In this document: piece after piece, positions 25,915-38,072 of the stretch
How the letters are laid out: the number at the start of each line of letters is the position of its first letter
How positions within the stretch are numbered: position 1 is the stretch's first letter
Assembly: GCF_004137345.1 (NCBI RefSeq)
Contig: NZ_SDWV01000005.1
Coordinates: 186,001-250,000, forward strand
Origin: Nocardioides zhouii
Lineage (GTDB): Bacteria; Actinomycetota; Actinomycetes; Propionibacteriales; Nocardioidaceae
DNA length: 64,000 nucleotides
Direction: 5' to 3'
Notes under the pieces: model-generated
Database searches by the model: none
The model's input: the letters and a program-made list of their open reading frames with translations, nothing else
What the model was told of the DNA's origin: nothing
Translations under genes and position numbers: made by a program

Positions 25915-26796
25915 CTAGGTGGCGCGTACGTCGCGACGTCCCGGCCAGCGGTTGACGGCGAAGACACCCGCACAGACGAGCACGGTGCCGGCGACCAGCG
26001 GCCAGCCCAGCTGCTCGTCGAGCAGCAGCCAGCCGAGGACGACGGCAACGACGGGCACCAGGAAGATGCTGACCGCCACGCGACCCACCTCCCCCGTCGT
26101 CACGAGGTGCATCCAGAGCAGCCACGCGAGCGCGGTGCCCACGAGGGTCGTCCAGGCGATCGCGCCGCCGACGCGCGGCGTGAGGTCGAGGCCGTCCGTG
26201 CCACCAGTCACGGCCGCCGCCGCGGCAAGCACGACGCCACCGCCGAGGAGCGGGAGCGCCACCGCCCACAGCGGCTCGACGCGCGACGCCGTCCGCTGGA
26301 CCGCGATCGTCCCCAGCGACCAGCTGAGCGCGGTCGCCACCGCGAGCACGATGCCGTACGTCGACACCTCGCCCTCGTGGCGCAGGGAGACCACCGCGAC
26401 CCCGGCGAAGGCGGTCAGCGCACCCAGCACGCGGACCGGCCCCAGGGGATCACCCAGGAGCGGCCGCGCGAGCAGCACGGTGATCACCGGCTGGAGGTAG
26501 AGCAGCAGCGACGCGTAGCCCGAGTCGAGGTGGTCGATCGCCAGCACCTGGAGGCCGAAGAAGCCGACGACGTTGAGCAGCGCCAGCACGGCGTACGGCC
26601 CGAGGTTCCCCCGGAGGCCCGGTCGCCGCCCGGCCGCGAGCGCGACGAGGACGAGCAGCGCACCGCCGATGAGGCAGCGCGTCGCGGCCAGCACCAGTGG
26701 CGGACAGCCCTCCAGCGCGATCTTGATCGAGGTGAAGGTCGAGCCCCACGCCAGGATCAGCAGCGCCGTGACGATCAGCCGGGTCCGCACCGGCAC
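25915..26796 (-). CDS. EamA family drug/metabolite transporter
   Basis: A 293-residue membrane protein with about ten hydrophobic helices in two EamA repeats. AWGSTFTSIKIAL in the first helix and GTALAWLLWMHLVTTG in the second repeat are family hallmarks. It could export an amino acid, nucleotide metabolite or drug; the substrate is not predictable. It shares the orientation of gatCAB but is a separate functional unit. Start is GTG at 26796, with another GTG six bases further in. Confidence 0.88.
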   Translation of the reverse strand: MPVRTRLIVTALLILAWGSTFTSIKIALEGCPPLVLAATRCLIGGALLVLVALAAGRRPGLRGNLGPYAVLALLNVVGFFGLQVLAIDHLDSGYASLLLYLQPVITVLLARPLLGDPLGPVRVLGALTAFAGVAVVSLRHEGEVSTYGIVLAVATALSWSLGTIAVQRTASRVEPLWAVALPLLGGGVVLAAAAAVTGGTDGLDLTPRVGGAIAWTTLVGTALAWLLWMHLVTTGEVGRVAVSIFLVPVVAVVLGWLLLDEQLGWPLVAGTVLVCAGVFAVNRWPGRRDVRAT

Positions 26797-26821
26797 AGGA
26801 TGGCAGGTGCCCCGCCCGACC

Positions 26822-28072
26822 TCAGCAGCTCGAGCGCTTCTCCGCGGCCTTGCACGTGTCGTTGCCGCCGCGACCGCGGGCGATGTCGAAGCCGCCCCCG
26901 CCGTCGAGGCGGTCGGGCTCGTCGGAGCCGGTCATCACGTCCGCGCCACCGCGGCCGTAGATCATCACGCGGTAGTCGGGATCGGCGGTGACGATCTCGG
27001 AGTCGTTGCTGCCCTTGAAGATCGACAGCGCACGGGCCGGGAGGATCACGTCGCTGAAGCCGGTGATCTTCCCCTCGAGCGTGAACGGCTGGAGGTCGCG
27101 GATGGTGGTCTTCCTGAGCTGGTCGATCCGCAGGGTCGGCTTCAGGGCAGGGTTGGAGTTGGCGACGATGCGGAGCTTGTCCTGCCCGCCGTAGCCCTTC
27201 GCCACGAAGCCGGACTCCACCGGGATCGGGAAGGTGATCGTGTCGACGCCGCTGCCCCCGCGGATGACCTGGTGGCTCTCCGAGGTCGACGAGAGGATGT
27301 CGCTGCCGCTGCCGCCGACGAACGTGTCGACGCCGATCGAGCCGAAGACCTGGTCGTCGCCCGCATCGCCGTAGATCCGGTCGTTGCCGATCGTGCCGGG
27401 CGCGTCGGCCGACACGGCGTCGTCGCCCCCGCGGCCGAAGATCGTGTCGTCACCGCCGCGCGCGGCGATCACGTCGCGCGAGTTGGTGCCCTTGATCGTG
27501 TCGCCGAGCGGCGAGCCGATCACCCGGATCCCGCCGTCGTAGCCGGTCACGGTGTCGCTGCCTTCGGCGGCGATCGGGACGGTGCGGCTGGAGCGGAAGT
27601 CCACGACGACCGGCGCCGGTGCGGCGAAGTAGGACACGCCGTCGAGCTCGACCGCGGTGCCGTCCGTTGCCGGGCGCGGGTCGTAGCCGAGGTCGATGAC
27701 GTCGTTGCCCACGCCTCCGGAGATCGTGTCCCCCCTCTTCAGGATCCGGCCGTAGACGTCGATCCTGAGCAGGTCGCTCTCGCCGTAGAGGCGGTCGTCG
27801 CCCTCACCGCCGACGATGGTGTCGGCGCCCTCTCCGCCGCAGAGCACGTCGTTGCCTGCCAACCCGCGAATCGTGTCGGTGCCGCCGCGGGCCGCGATCA
27901 CGTCGCGCTTCGGCGTACCGGTGATCGTGTTGCCCTTGTCGTTGCCGACGATGGTGGCCTTCAGGCCGCCGCAGGTGACGGCTGCGGCCTGCGCGGTCGG
28001 CGCCAGCGCGAGCGGAGCGGCGAGCCCGGCCGCGGCGATGAGCACCGGGACGAGTGAACGGGTGAGGCGCAT
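26822..28072 (-). CDS. Secreted RTX-like calcium-binding repeat protein
   Basis: A 416-residue exported protein: signal peptide about 1-30 (TAQAAAV), then many GGxGxDxI/L-type nonapeptide fragments (RGGTDTIRGLAGNDVLCGG, GGEGDDRLYGE, GRGGDDAVSADAPG, GDAGDDQVFG, GRGGADVMTG), which fold into a calcium-loaded beta roll. The C-terminus ends with a cysteine pair in a charged tail (DTCKAAEKRSSC). The ATG at 28072 follows GGGAG. It has no catalytic domain, so a structural or adhesive surface role is most likely. A similar protein is at 60142-61416. Confidence 0.85.
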   Translation of the reverse strand: MRLTRSLVPVLIAAAGLAAPLALAPTAQAAAVTCGGLKATIVGNDKGNTITGTPKRDVIAARGGTDTIRGLAGNDVLCGGEGADTIVGGEGDDRLYGESDLLRIDVYGRILKRGDTISGGVGNDVIDLGYDPRPATDGTAVELDGVSYFAAPAPVVVDFRSSRTVPIAAEGSDTVTGYDGGIRVIGSPLGDTIKGTNSRDVIAARGGDDTIFGRGGDDAVSADAPGTIGNDRIYGDAGDDQVFGSIGVDTFVGGSGSDILSSTSESHQVIRGGSGVDTITFPIPVESGFVAKGYGGQDKLRIVANSNPALKPTLRIDQLRKTTIRDLQPFTLEGKITGFSDVILPARALSIFKGSNDSEIVTADPDYRVMIYGRGGADVMTGSDEPDRLDGGGGFDIARGRGGNDTCKAAEKRSSC

Positions 28073-28135
28073 GCTGACTCCCAAGGAATTAGTCGTTCCG
28101 CATCTTCTGCCCCATCCTGCGCCTCCCACACCCGA

Positions 28136-30356
<2,221 letters not shown>

Positions 30357-30365
30357 CCAGTTGTG

Positions 30366-30386
30366 GAAACGAAACCGTTTCGTTTC
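30366..30386. promoter_or_regulatory. TetR-type operator palindrome
   Basis: Perfect inverted repeat GAAACGAAAC-C-GTTTCGTTTC, ten-base arms. It lies just downstream of the -10 box and 45 nt before the tetR start, the classic position for autorepression and control of the adjacent efflux gene. Confidence 0.85.
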
Positions 30387-30430
30387 ATCGTGACGACCGT
30401 CACTCCGCACCACCCGCGACCGGAGACCCT

Positions 30431-31030
30431 GTGACCCCGACCGAGACCGGCACCCGCCCCCGCGTGGAGGGCGAGCGCGAGCTGGAGATCTTCGAGGCGA
30501 CCCTGCAGGTCCTCGACGAGGTCGGCTACGACCTGCTCACGATGGACGCCGTCGCCAGCCGTGCGAAGGCGTCCAAGGCCACGCTCTACCGCCGGTGGAA
30601 GGGCAAGCCCGAGCTCGTCGTGGCCGCGATCATGGCCCACAAGGGCGAGTCCGTCGTGCCCGACACCGGAACGCTCCGCGGCGACCTCCTCGAGGCCTAC
30701 TGCGGCGGCAACGGAGGGCTCAACGACCCGCTGGCGCAGTCGGTGCTGTCCGCCGTCGTCACCGCCATGGGCCGCGACCCGGAGTTCGCCGAGGTCTACC
30801 GGCGCGACTTCATCGGCCCCAAGGTCGCCTCCTCCCGCGCGATCTACGAGCGGGCCCGCGAGCGTGGCGAGGTCCACCCCGACATCGACCTCTCGGTCCT
30901 GGCGCCCGCACTGGCCGGGATCGTCCTGCACCGCGCGTTCCTCCTCGGCGACACCGTGACCCCCGAGCTCGTCGGGCGCGTGCTCGACGAGGTCATCCTC
31001 CCCGCCGCCCTCCACGGCCCCTGTTCCTGA
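30431..31030 (+). CDS. TetR/AcrR family transcriptional regulator
   Basis: A 199-residue repressor. The N-terminal helix-turn-helix (about 15-62) includes ATLQVLDEVGYDLLTMDAVA and SKATLYRRWKGKPELV; the C-terminal ligand-binding half (TetR_C-like, DPEFAEVYRRDFIGP) is typical of the AcrR-like group controlling efflux pumps. Its own operator lies just upstream, and the MFS gene follows after 88 nt, so it very probably represses itself and the pump until a drug ligand binds. Confidence 0.93.
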   Translation: MTPTETGTRPRVEGERELEIFEATLQVLDEVGYDLLTMDAVASRAKASKATLYRRWKGKPELVVAAIMAHKGESVVPDTGTLRGDLLEAYCGGNGGLNDPLAQSVLSAVVTAMGRDPEFAEVYRRDFIGPKVASSRAIYERARERGEVHPDIDLSVLAPALAGIVLHRAFLLGDTVTPELVGRVLDEVILPAALHGPCS

Positions 31031-31118
31031 CCACCCTCACCGCCACTCACAGCCATGGCCCGACCCACTGTCGGACCCCTCTGATCCACTCGTGCTCGTC
31101 CGCTCCCGAAGGAATCCC

Positions 31119-32711
31119 ATGACCGACACCACCAGCACCACCTCGTCGTCCGGGGCGGTGTCGCCGCCCCAGCGCGAGCTCAACCTGACCTGGGCGCTCG
31201 TCCTGATCTCGATCGCACAGCTGATGGTCGTGCTCGACGCGACCATCGCCAACATCGCGCTCCCCTACATCCAGATCGACCTGGAGATCAGCAACGCCAA
31301 CCTCCCCTGGATCGTCACGGGCTACGCGCTCGCCTTCGGCAGCCTGCTGCTGCTCGGTGGCCGCCTCGGTGACCTCTACGGCCGCCGCAAGGTGTTCATG
31401 GCCGGCCTCGCGATCTTCGCCATCGCCTCCCTCCTGGGCGGCTTCGCTACCAATGAGCCGCTCCTGCTCGCCGCCCGTGGCCTGCAGGGCCTCGGTGCCG
31501 CGCTCGCCTCCCCGGCAGCGCTCGCGCTCATCACCACGACGTTCCCCGCAGGTCCCGCCCGCAACCGGGCGTTCGCGGTGTACGCCGCCATGTCGGGCGC
31601 CGGCGCAGCCGTCGGCCTGATCCTCGGTGGCTGGCTCACCGGCACCTCGCCGGAGATCTTCGGCATCGTGGTCGACGGCTGGCGCTTCACCTTCCTGATC
31701 AACGTCCCGATCGGTCTCGCCGCCGCGTTCCTGGCCCCGCGCTTCCTCAACGAGTCGGAGTCCCACCCGGGCGAGCTGGACCTGCCCGGCGCCGTCACCG
31801 GCACCCTCGGCCTGCTCGGCGTCGTGTACGGCCTGTCCCGGGCCGGCACCGAGGGCTGGGGCGACACCTACACGGTCGCGAGCCTCGTCGCCGGCGTGGC
31901 ACTGCTGGTCGTCTTCGGCTTCATCGAGAGCCGCGTCGAGCACCCGCTCCTGCCGTTCCGCATCTTCACCAACCGCACTCGCGCATCGAGCTTCGTGGCG
32001 ATGTTCCTCGCCCCGGCCGCGATGTTCGCGATGTTCTACTTCCTCAGCCAGTACATCCAGAACGTCATGGGCTACAGCCCGCTCAAGGCCGGCGTCGCGT
32101 TCCTGCCGTTCACCGTCGGCATCGTCGTCGGAGCCGGGCTGGCGTCCAACCTGGTCAACCGGATCGACCCGCGCTACATCTCCGGCGTGGGCACCCTGAT
32201 CGCGGCCGGCGCCCTGTTCGGCTTCTCGCGGCTGCCCTACGACACGTCGTTCCCCCCGAGCGACCTGACCGGGACCTACGTCACCGACATCATGCCGTTC
32301 ATCATCATGATGGCCTTCGGCATGGGCCTCACCTTCGTGCCGGTGACCCTGACGGCGGTCCACCACCTGCGCTCGGAGGAGTCCGGCATCGGGTCGGGCG
32401 TGCTCAACACGGCGCAGCAGGTCGGCGGCGCGCTCGGCCTCGCCGTGCTGGCGACCGTCGCGACGCAGACCTTCACCGACCGGGGCAAGGAGTTCGCCGC
32501 AGCCGCGGCGAACGGTCCTCAGCCGTCGGCCGAGCAGGCCAAGGCGTTTGCCGAGATCGCACAGCAGCAGATCTTCACGGAGGGCTCGACCAACGCCTTC
32601 CTGGTCGGCTCGATCCTGATGCTCGCGGCCTCCGTGGTGATCTGGATCTTCCTCGACGTCAAGCACGAGGAGCTCGCGACCGACGGGCCCGAGGGCGTCG
32701 TCGCGCACTGA
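31119..32711 (+). CDS. MFS multidrug transporter, DHA2 (EmrB/QacA) type
   Basis: A 530-residue polytopic protein with about 14 membrane helices, the topology of the DHA2 drug:H+ antiporter family. Helix 1 has the D-A-T motif LMVVLDATIANIALP; motif A is GGRLGDLYGRRKVF; motif C is in AMSGAGAAVGLILGGWL. The ATG at 31119 is preceded by GAAGGA. A strong hairpin terminator follows. It would export hydrophobic or cationic compounds under control of the TetR protein. Confidence 0.94.
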   Translation: MTDTTSTTSSSGAVSPPQRELNLTWALVLISIAQLMVVLDATIANIALPYIQIDLEISNANLPWIVTGYALAFGSLLLLGGRLGDLYGRRKVFMAGLAIFAIASLLGGFATNEPLLLAARGLQGLGAALASPAALALITTTFPAGPARNRAFAVYAAMSGAGAAVGLILGGWLTGTSPEIFGIVVDGWRFTFLINVPIGLAAAFLAPRFLNESESHPGELDLPGAVTGTLGLLGVVYGLSRAGTEGWGDTYTVASLVAGVALLVVFGFIESRVEHPLLPFRIFTNRTRASSFVAMFLAPAAMFAMFYFLSQYIQNVMGYSPLKAGVAFLPFTVGIVVGAGLASNLVNRIDPRYISGVGTLIAAGALFGFSRLPYDTSFPPSDLTGTYVTDIMPFIIMMAFGMGLTFVPVTLTAVHHLRSEESGIGSGVLNTAQQVGGALGLAVLATVATQTFTDRGKEFAAAAANGPQPSAEQAKAFAEIAQQQIFTEGSTNAFLVGSILMLAASVVIWIFLDVKHEELATDGPEGVVAH

Positions 32712-32727
32712 TCGATCGCACCACCAC

Positions 32728-32770
32728 GGGCGAGGGAGGATCTCCGGCGACGGAGGTCCTCCCTCGTCCC
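32728..32770 (+). terminator. Hairpin terminator after the MFS gene
   Basis: GGGCGAGGGAGGA (32728-32740) pairs with TCCTCCCTCGTCCC (32757-32770), one G-T pair, with an inner CTCCG/CGGAG stem and a four-base loop. No T tract. It ends the tetR-MFS transcript. Confidence 0.75.
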
Positions 32771-32826
32771 GCTCCGGCCCATCCGCTCCGCCCATCCGCC
32801 CACCGGCCCCACTCCGAAGGAGAGTC

Positions 32827-33465
32827 GTGACCGAACCGCACCTGACGACGTACGACGCCCCGGGCCGCCCGCGGGCGATGGTCCTCGTGCTCCACGGCGG
32901 CAAGCCCCGGTCGGCGCAGTCCGTCGACGGGCGCAGCGCCTCGTGGCGCCGTGCCCTGTGGCTGCAGCGCGAGATCGCGCAGCGGGCGCACGAGGTCGGC
33001 ATCGGTGTGTGGCTGGTCCGCTACCGCGAGCGCGGCTGGAACGGCGGCACCGACCGGGTGGCCGACGCCCGGTGGGCGCTCGACCGGTTGCGCGAGGTCC
33101 ACGGTGACGTCCCCCTGGTGCTGCTCGGACACTCGATGGGTGCCCGCGTCGCCGTGCACGTCGCCGACGACCCCTCGGTCGTCGGCGTGGTCGGACTGGC
33201 CCCGTGGTGGTCGGCCGACGACCCGGTGCGCACCCTCGCGGGCCGGACGCTGCGCGCGGCCCACGGGCGTCGCGACCGCATCACCTCGTTCCGCGAGACG
33301 ACCCGCTACGTCGCCCGCGCCGCGGCCGTGGCGGACAGCGCCGAGCTGCAGGACATGGGCGCACTCGGCCACTACATGCTCACCGGTGCCGCGCGCTGGC
33401 ACACGGTCGCGATCGAGTCCGTGCTCGAGGTGCTGGGCGCGCACGTGCCGTCCCGCGAGGGCTGA
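32827..33465 (+). CDS. Alpha/beta-hydrolase fold protein
   Basis: A 212-residue soluble hydrolase. VLVLHGGKPRS gives the oxyanion loop, the nucleophile elbow is GHSMG with Ser103, the likely acid is Asp in GRRDRIT, and His in GALGHYML is the probable base. It fits small esterase/lipase-like or dienelactone-hydrolase-like enzymes. The GTG start is preceded by AAGGAGAG. It follows the terminator of the MFS gene, so it probably has its own transcript. Substrate unknown. Confidence 0.86.
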   Translation: MTEPHLTTYDAPGRPRAMVLVLHGGKPRSAQSVDGRSASWRRALWLQREIAQRAHEVGIGVWLVRYRERGWNGGTDRVADARWALDRLREVHGDVPLVLLGHSMGARVAVHVADDPSVVGVVGLAPWWSADDPVRTLAGRTLRAAHGRRDRITSFRETTRYVARAAAVADSAELQDMGALGHYMLTGAARWHTVAIESVLEVLGAHVPSREG

Positions 33466-33476
33466 GCGGCCAGCTG

Positions 33477-34466
33477 TCAGAGGTTGCGCGCGACCGTCGC
33501 CGAGAGGCGTACAGCGCGCGCCGCCCACGCCGGGGTCGCGCCGGCCAGCCCACAGGTCGGGGTGACCACGAGGTGCTCCCCCGCCGTCTCCGGGTCCAGG
33601 CCGAGCATGTCGAACCAGCGCTGTACGCGCTCGGTGAGGCGCGCGTCGGAGGGCGGGGTGGCCGGGTCGGCGGAGGGGACCACGCCAAGGGCCGCGGTCC
33701 GGCCTGCCTCCAGCGCCTCGGCGAAGACGTCGAGGTCACCGGGGCCGAGCATGTCGAGGTCGGCGGACAGGCCGGCCACTCCGGTGCCGGCGACCAGCCC
33801 CCACGGGATCTGCGGCGCGCACGAGTGCACCCACGCCTCGGCTCCCGAGTCGGCGATCGCGGCGACCATCCACTCCAGGTGGGCCGACAGCTCCGGCGCG
33901 TCGACACGGCGGTGCCGGCCGAAGCCGCTGGCCGTCGGCACCTGCGCGTTCGCGACGGCAGCGAGGGCCGGCTCGTCGATCTGCACGATCCACCGCTCGA
34001 CGCCGCTGACCCGTCGGCGCAGGTCGGCCAGGTGGATCCGGACGCCCTCGGCCAGCGCCTGCGCGAGCTCGCGGCGGGCGCCGTGGTCGCTCAGCAGCTT
34101 GTCGCCACGAGGCTTCTCGACCGTGGCCGCGAGCGTCCACGGCCCGGTGACCTGGGTCTTGAAGGCACCCACGACGCCCTGGGCCAGCTCCTCGACGGTG
34201 TCGAGGTCCTGGGCCAGCAGCGAGACCGCACGCCGGTGGTCGACCCCGCTCGCACCGGTCAACCGCCACCCGGCGGGCTGCAGGTCGGCGGCGAGGCCGT
34301 CGGCCAGCGCGAGACCGCGGCCCGTCATCGCGGCGATCACGCCGCGACCGGGCAGCTCCGGAACGTGCGGGAGGTCGGGGAGCTCGCCGAGGACGAGGCG
34401 TACGGCCTCGGCGTAGGCGGCGTTGGTGGTGCCGGGCATCGATCCGACGCCCGTGGCGAGGCTCAT
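33477..34466 (-). CDS. MetE-like cobalamin-independent methionine synthase domain protein
   Basis: A 329-residue single-domain relative of the C-terminal half of MetE. Zinc ligands are visible: His214 and Cys216 in WVHSCAPQ, and Cys305 in TPTCGLAG. At about 330 residues it lacks the N-terminal MetE half (full MetE is about 750), like the short archaeal/actinobacterial homologues that use other methyl donors. The ATG overlaps the mnmA stop. A methyltransfer to homocysteine or a related thiol is likely, not proven. Confidence 0.82.
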   Translation of the reverse strand: MSLATGVGSMPGTTNAAYAEAVRLVLGELPDLPHVPELPGRGVIAAMTGRGLALADGLAADLQPAGWRLTGASGVDHRRAVSLLAQDLDTVEELAQGVVGAFKTQVTGPWTLAATVEKPRGDKLLSDHGARRELAQALAEGVRIHLADLRRRVSGVERWIVQIDEPALAAVANAQVPTASGFGRHRRVDAPELSAHLEWMVAAIADSGAEAWVHSCAPQIPWGLVAGTGVAGLSADLDMLGPGDLDVFAEALEAGRTAALGVVPSADPATPPSDARLTERVQRWFDMLGLDPETAGEHLVVTPTCGLAGATPAWAARAVRLSATVARNL

Positions 34467-35563
34467 CGCGCGGCGACCGGGCGGGTGGACTCGATGGTGG
34501 CGGACCCCACGACGCGAGTGCCGTCGTAGATCACGGCCGCCTGGCCCGGGGCGATGCCCTCGGCCGGGTCGAGCAGGTCGATCGAGACCCGGTCGCCCGC
34601 GACCACGACCGACGCGCGGTGCTCGGCGCCGTGGGCGCGCAGCTGCACGGTGCCGTCCACCCGCTCGGGGACGGTGCCGCACCAGCGGGGCCGGATGCCG
34701 GCGATCCGGTCGACCGCGAGCCGCTCGCGCGGGCCGACGGTGACCGTCCCGCTGACGGGCTCGATGTCGAGCACGAAGCGGGGCTTGCCGTCCGGGGCCG
34801 GGGTGCCGAGGCGCAGCCCGCGCCGCTGCCCGATGGTGAAGCCGTACGTGCCGGTGTGGCTGCCGACCGTCTCGCCGGTGGTCGCGTCGACGATGTCGCC
34901 GCCGTGGTTGGGGGCGCGGTCGCCGAGCTTCTCGCGCAGCCACCCGGCGTTGTCGCCGTCGGCGACGAAGCAGATGTCGTGGGAGTCGGGCTTGTCGGCG
35001 ACCAGCAGGCCGCGGGCCTCGGCCTCTCGACGTACGGCCGGCTTGTCGGTGTCGCCCAGCGGGAACATCGAGTGCCGCAGCTGCTGCTGGTCGAGGACGC
35101 CGAGGACGTAGGACTGGTCCTTGCCGTGGTCGGTCGCGCGGTGCATCTCGATCAGCCCGTCGGGACCGCTGCGCAGCTGCGCGTAGTGGCCGGTCGCGAC
35201 CGCGTCGAAGCCCAGCGCCAGCGCCCGGTCGAGCACCGCCGCGAACTTGATCTTCTCGTTGCAGCGCAGGCAGGGGTTGGGCGTACGTCCGGCTGCGTAC
35301 TCGTCCATGAAGTCCTCCACGACGTCCTCGTGGAAGCGCTCGGACAGGTCCCAGACGTAGAACGGGATCCCGATGATGTCGGCGGCCCGGCGCGCATCGT
35401 TGCTGTCCTCGATGGTGCAGCAGCCGCGGGCGCCGGAGCGGTACGACGCCGGGTTGCGGCTCAGCGCGAGGTGCACGCCCGTGACCTCGTGGCCGGCCTC
35501 GGCGGCTCGGGCCGCGGCCACGGCGGAGTCCACCCCGCCGGACATGGCGGCGACGACCTTCAT
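34463..35563 (-). CDS. mnmA: tRNA-specific 2-thiouridylase
   Basis: The 366-residue enzyme that installs the 2-thio group of wobble U34 in tRNA(Lys, Glu, Gln). The PP-loop [10 protein letters not shown] (8-17) binds ATP; the two catalytic cysteines are Cys98 (NPCLRCN) and Cys198 (HDICFVADG). It receives sulfur from a cysteine desulfurase, whose gene lies 8 nt upstream. The MetE-like gene overlaps its stop. Confidence 0.97.
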   Translation of the reverse strand: MKVVAAMSGGVDSAVAAARAAEAGHEVTGVHLALSRNPASYRSGARGCCTIEDSNDARRAADIIGIPFYVWDLSERFHEDVVEDFMDEYAAGRTPNPCLRCNEKIKFAAVLDRALALGFDAVATGHYAQLRSGPDGLIEMHRATDHGKDQSYVLGVLDQQQLRHSMFPLGDTDKPAVRREAEARGLLVADKPDSHDICFVADGDNAGWLREKLGDRAPNHGGDIVDATTGETVGSHTGTYGFTIGQRRGLRLGTPAPDGKPRFVLDIEPVSGTVTVGPRERLAVDRIAGIRPRWCGTVPERVDGTVQLRAHGAEHRASVVVAGDRVSIDLLDPAEGIAPGQAAVIYDGTRVVGSATIESTRPVAAR

Positions 35564-35571
35564 CCCACTCC

Positions 35572-36753
35572 TCAGCGCGCCCTGGCGGCCCGGGCGCGCT
35601 CGACGACGGGGCCGATGGCCGCGACGAGGGCGTCGATGTCGGCCGGCGTGGTGGTGTGGCCGAGCGAGAAGCGCAACGAGTGGCGGGCCTGCTGGTCGTC
35701 GCAGCCCATCGCGAGCAGGACGTGGGAGGGCTGGGGCACGCCGGCGGAGCACGCGGACCCGGTGGAGCACTCGATGCCGCGGGCGTCGAGCAGCATCAGG
35801 AGCGAGTCGCCCTCGCAGCCCGGGAAGCCGAGGTGCGCGTTGCCGGGGAGTCGTCCGGGGCCCTGCGGCGCTCCGTGGAGGTGGGCATCGGGCACGACCT
35901 CGGTGACTCTTCGCACCAGGTCGTCACGCAGCTCGGCGATCCGGACGGCGTGCTCGTGCTGGGCCTTGACCGACGCCTCGACGGCCGCGGCCAGTCCGGC
36001 GATCGCGGGCACGTCGAGGGTGCCGCTGCGGATGTCCCGCTCCTGGCCGCCGCCGTGCACCAGGGCGCTCACGGGCAGGTCGCGGCGTACGACGAGCGCG
36101 CCGACGCCGTAGGGGCCGCCGACCTTGTGGCCGGTGAAGGTCAGTGCGTCGACACCTGAGTCCGCGAAGTCCACCGGCACCTGGCCGAGCGCCTGCACGG
36201 CGTCGGTGTGCACCGGGATCCGGTGCTCGCGGGCGAGGGCGACGACCTCGTCGAGCGGCTGCAGCGAGCCGACCTCGTTGTTGGCCCACATCACCGACAC
36301 CAGGCCCACCGAGGCCGGGTCGCGAGAGATCGACTCGCGCAGCGCCTCGACGTCCAGGACACCCTGGGCCGTCACCGGGAGCAGCTCCACGTCGGCGTGG
36401 TCGTAGGTCCGCAGCCAGTCGAGCGGGTCGAGCACGGCGTGGTGCTCGATGGAGGTCGAGAGGATGCGCGTGCGGCGCCGGTCCTCGTCGCGGCGGGCCC
36501 AGAAGATGCCCTTGACCGCGAGATTGTCGGACTCGGTGCCCCCGGAGGTGAAGACGACGTCGCCGGGCAGCGCGCCGATCGCACCGGCGATCGTCTCGCG
36601 CGACTCCTCCACGATGCGTCGCGCACCGCGGCCCGACGCGTGCAACGAGCTCGCGTTGCCCACCCCGGCGAGCTGCCGGGTCATCGCCTCGACGGCGACC
36701 GGCAGCATGGGCGTGGTCGCGGCGTGGTCGAGGTAGACGAGCTGCTGGGTCAT
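35572..36753 (-). CDS. Cysteine desulfurase (NifS/IscS family)
   Basis: A 393-residue PLP enzyme that takes sulfur from cysteine as a persulfide. Lys210 in FTGHKVGGP binds PLP and the active Cys335 lies in STGSACSAG. The [10 protein letters not shown] motif and length match the IscS/NifS class I branch. It heads a three-gene run (desulfurase, mnmA, MetE-like), so its main job here is probably to feed MnmA for tRNA thiolation. The start at 36753 lies 73 nt from the divergent lipoprotein start. Confidence 0.95.
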   Translation of the reverse strand: MTQQLVYLDHAATTPMLPVAVEAMTRQLAGVGNASSLHASGRGARRIVEESRETIAGAIGALPGDVVFTSGGTESDNLAVKGIFWARRDEDRRRTRILSTSIEHHAVLDPLDWLRTYDHADVELLPVTAQGVLDVEALRESISRDPASVGLVSVMWANNEVGSLQPLDEVVALAREHRIPVHTDAVQALGQVPVDFADSGVDALTFTGHKVGGPYGVGALVVRRDLPVSALVHGGGQERDIRSGTLDVPAIAGLAAAVEASVKAQHEHAVRIAELRDDLVRRVTEVVPDAHLHGAPQGPGRLPGNAHLGFPGCEGDSLLMLLDARGIECSTGSACSAGVPQPSHVLLAMGCDDQQARHSLRFSLGHTTTPADIDALVAAIGPVVERARAARAR

Positions 36754-36813
36754 GACCTGCCAAGCGTACGGGGCGTCCCCCGCGAACTCACTCCGCGTGA
36801 CCACGAACACGCT

Positions 36814-36819
36814 TAGGCT
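36814..36819 (+). promoter_or_regulatory. Leaderless-type -10 element
   Basis: TAGGCT lies 7 nt before the ATG at 36827, so the transcript probably starts at or next to the start codon. Confidence 0.5.
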
Positions 36820-36826
36820 CCGCCGC

Positions 36827-38071
36827 ATGCGTGCATCCCGGGCCTGGCTCCCCTGCCTCGCCCTGGTGCTACTGCTCCCGCTCACCGGCTGCGAGGGCGA
36901 CGCCGCGACCGACCAGGAATCGTCACCCGTCACGCTCCGCCAACGCCCGGCACCTGCCGCGGGCACGGACGAGTCACTCCGCGAAGCGGCGCTCGACCTC
37001 GTCGACGCCCGCGAGCGGGCGCTCCAGGACGGCGATCGCGATGCCTTCCTGTCGACGGTCGATGCCGACGACCTGGGCTTCTCCGCCACCCAGGCACGAT
37101 GGTTCGACAACCTGGCCCTTCTTCCCGTCACGGACGTGTCCTTCGAGCTCGGCGACGAGGACGTCATGTCCGAGGTCGTCAGGGACGGCGACCTCCAGCT
37201 GCCGATCGACTTCACCATGCGTCTCAGCGGCTTCGACGCCCGGCCGGTGACGCAAGTGATGGTGTGGACGTTCGTCCGTCGCGACGGCGAGGTGGCGCTC
37301 GCCAACGACCACAGCGCCGAGGTCGACGCGATGACCCGCTGGATCCCGGCTCCCTGGGACGTCGCGCACATCGAGGTCCGGAGGACCGAGCAGATCCTGG
37401 GGATCTTCGACGAGGACACGGTCGACCATGCCGACTACGTGATGCGCGACCTCGCCGCTGCCGCGACGGTCGTACGCGAGCACCTCCCGCAGTGGACGGG
37501 GAGCTTCGTCGTGTACGGCGGGTCGGACGTCACGGCGATGTCGCGGATGACGGAGATGACCGTGGACGAGACCGCCGGGGTCGCGTTCCCGGTGCTGTCA
37601 CGAGTGGGCGGGCGGGTGGCTGCCTACCGGTTCATCGTGAACCCGACGGTCGTGGGCGACGTCCTCTCGCGCAGCGTCGTCTTCCGCCACGAGCTGGTGC
37701 ACGTCGCCCTGGGTTCGTCCGACGCCTGGTCACCGGTCTGGTTGGTCGAGGGGGTCGCGCAGTACGTCGCCCTGTCGCCGTACCCCGTCGACCAGCGCCG
37801 TCTCATGGCGGCCCAGCGGCTCGTGGGCGTGGCTCCGAGGGCCCTGGAGGACTCGCGGGCCTTCTACGAGCGCAACCAGGGAGTGAACTACGCGCTGGCG
37901 GCACTGGTCTGCGACTACGTCGCGTCGACCCGCGGCGAGGACGCGATCTGGGACCTCGTGCGCACCTTCGCGAGCGGCGCGGGTGGCGCCGAGGAGGTCG
38001 TACGCCGAGAGCTCGGTGTGTCGACCTCCGAGCTCAGCCGCCAGGCCCTCGCCTGGGCGCGCTCGGCCTGA
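36827..38071 (+). CDS. Lipoprotein with HExxH metallopeptidase-like motif
   Basis: A 414-residue exported protein. The N-terminus has a lipobox LTGC with Cys22. Near the C-terminus HELVH (288-292) is followed 16 residues later by Glu308 in WLVEGVAQYV, the HExxH...E arrangement of gluzincin-type zinc peptidases (Peptidase_MA-like). The middle region (about 40-230) looks like a NTF2/nuclear-transport-like or uncharacterised domain. No substrate can be named. It is divergent from the desulfurase and probably leaderless. Confidence 0.8.
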   Translation: MRASRAWLPCLALVLLLPLTGCEGDAATDQESSPVTLRQRPAPAAGTDESLREAALDLVDARERALQDGDRDAFLSTVDADDLGFSATQARWFDNLALLPVTDVSFELGDEDVMSEVVRDGDLQLPIDFTMRLSGFDARPVTQVMVWTFVRRDGEVALANDHSAEVDAMTRWIPAPWDVAHIEVRRTEQILGIFDEDTVDHADYVMRDLAAAATVVREHLPQWTGSFVVYGGSDVTAMSRMTEMTVDETAGVAFPVLSRVGGRVAAYRFIVNPTVVGDVLSRSVVFRHELVHVALGSSDAWSPVWLVEGVAQYVALSPYPVDQRRLMAAQRLVGVAPRALEDSRAFYERNQGVNYALAALVCDYVASTRGEDAIWDLVRTFASGAGGAEEVVRRELGVSTSELSRQALAWARSA

Positions 38072-38072
38072 C

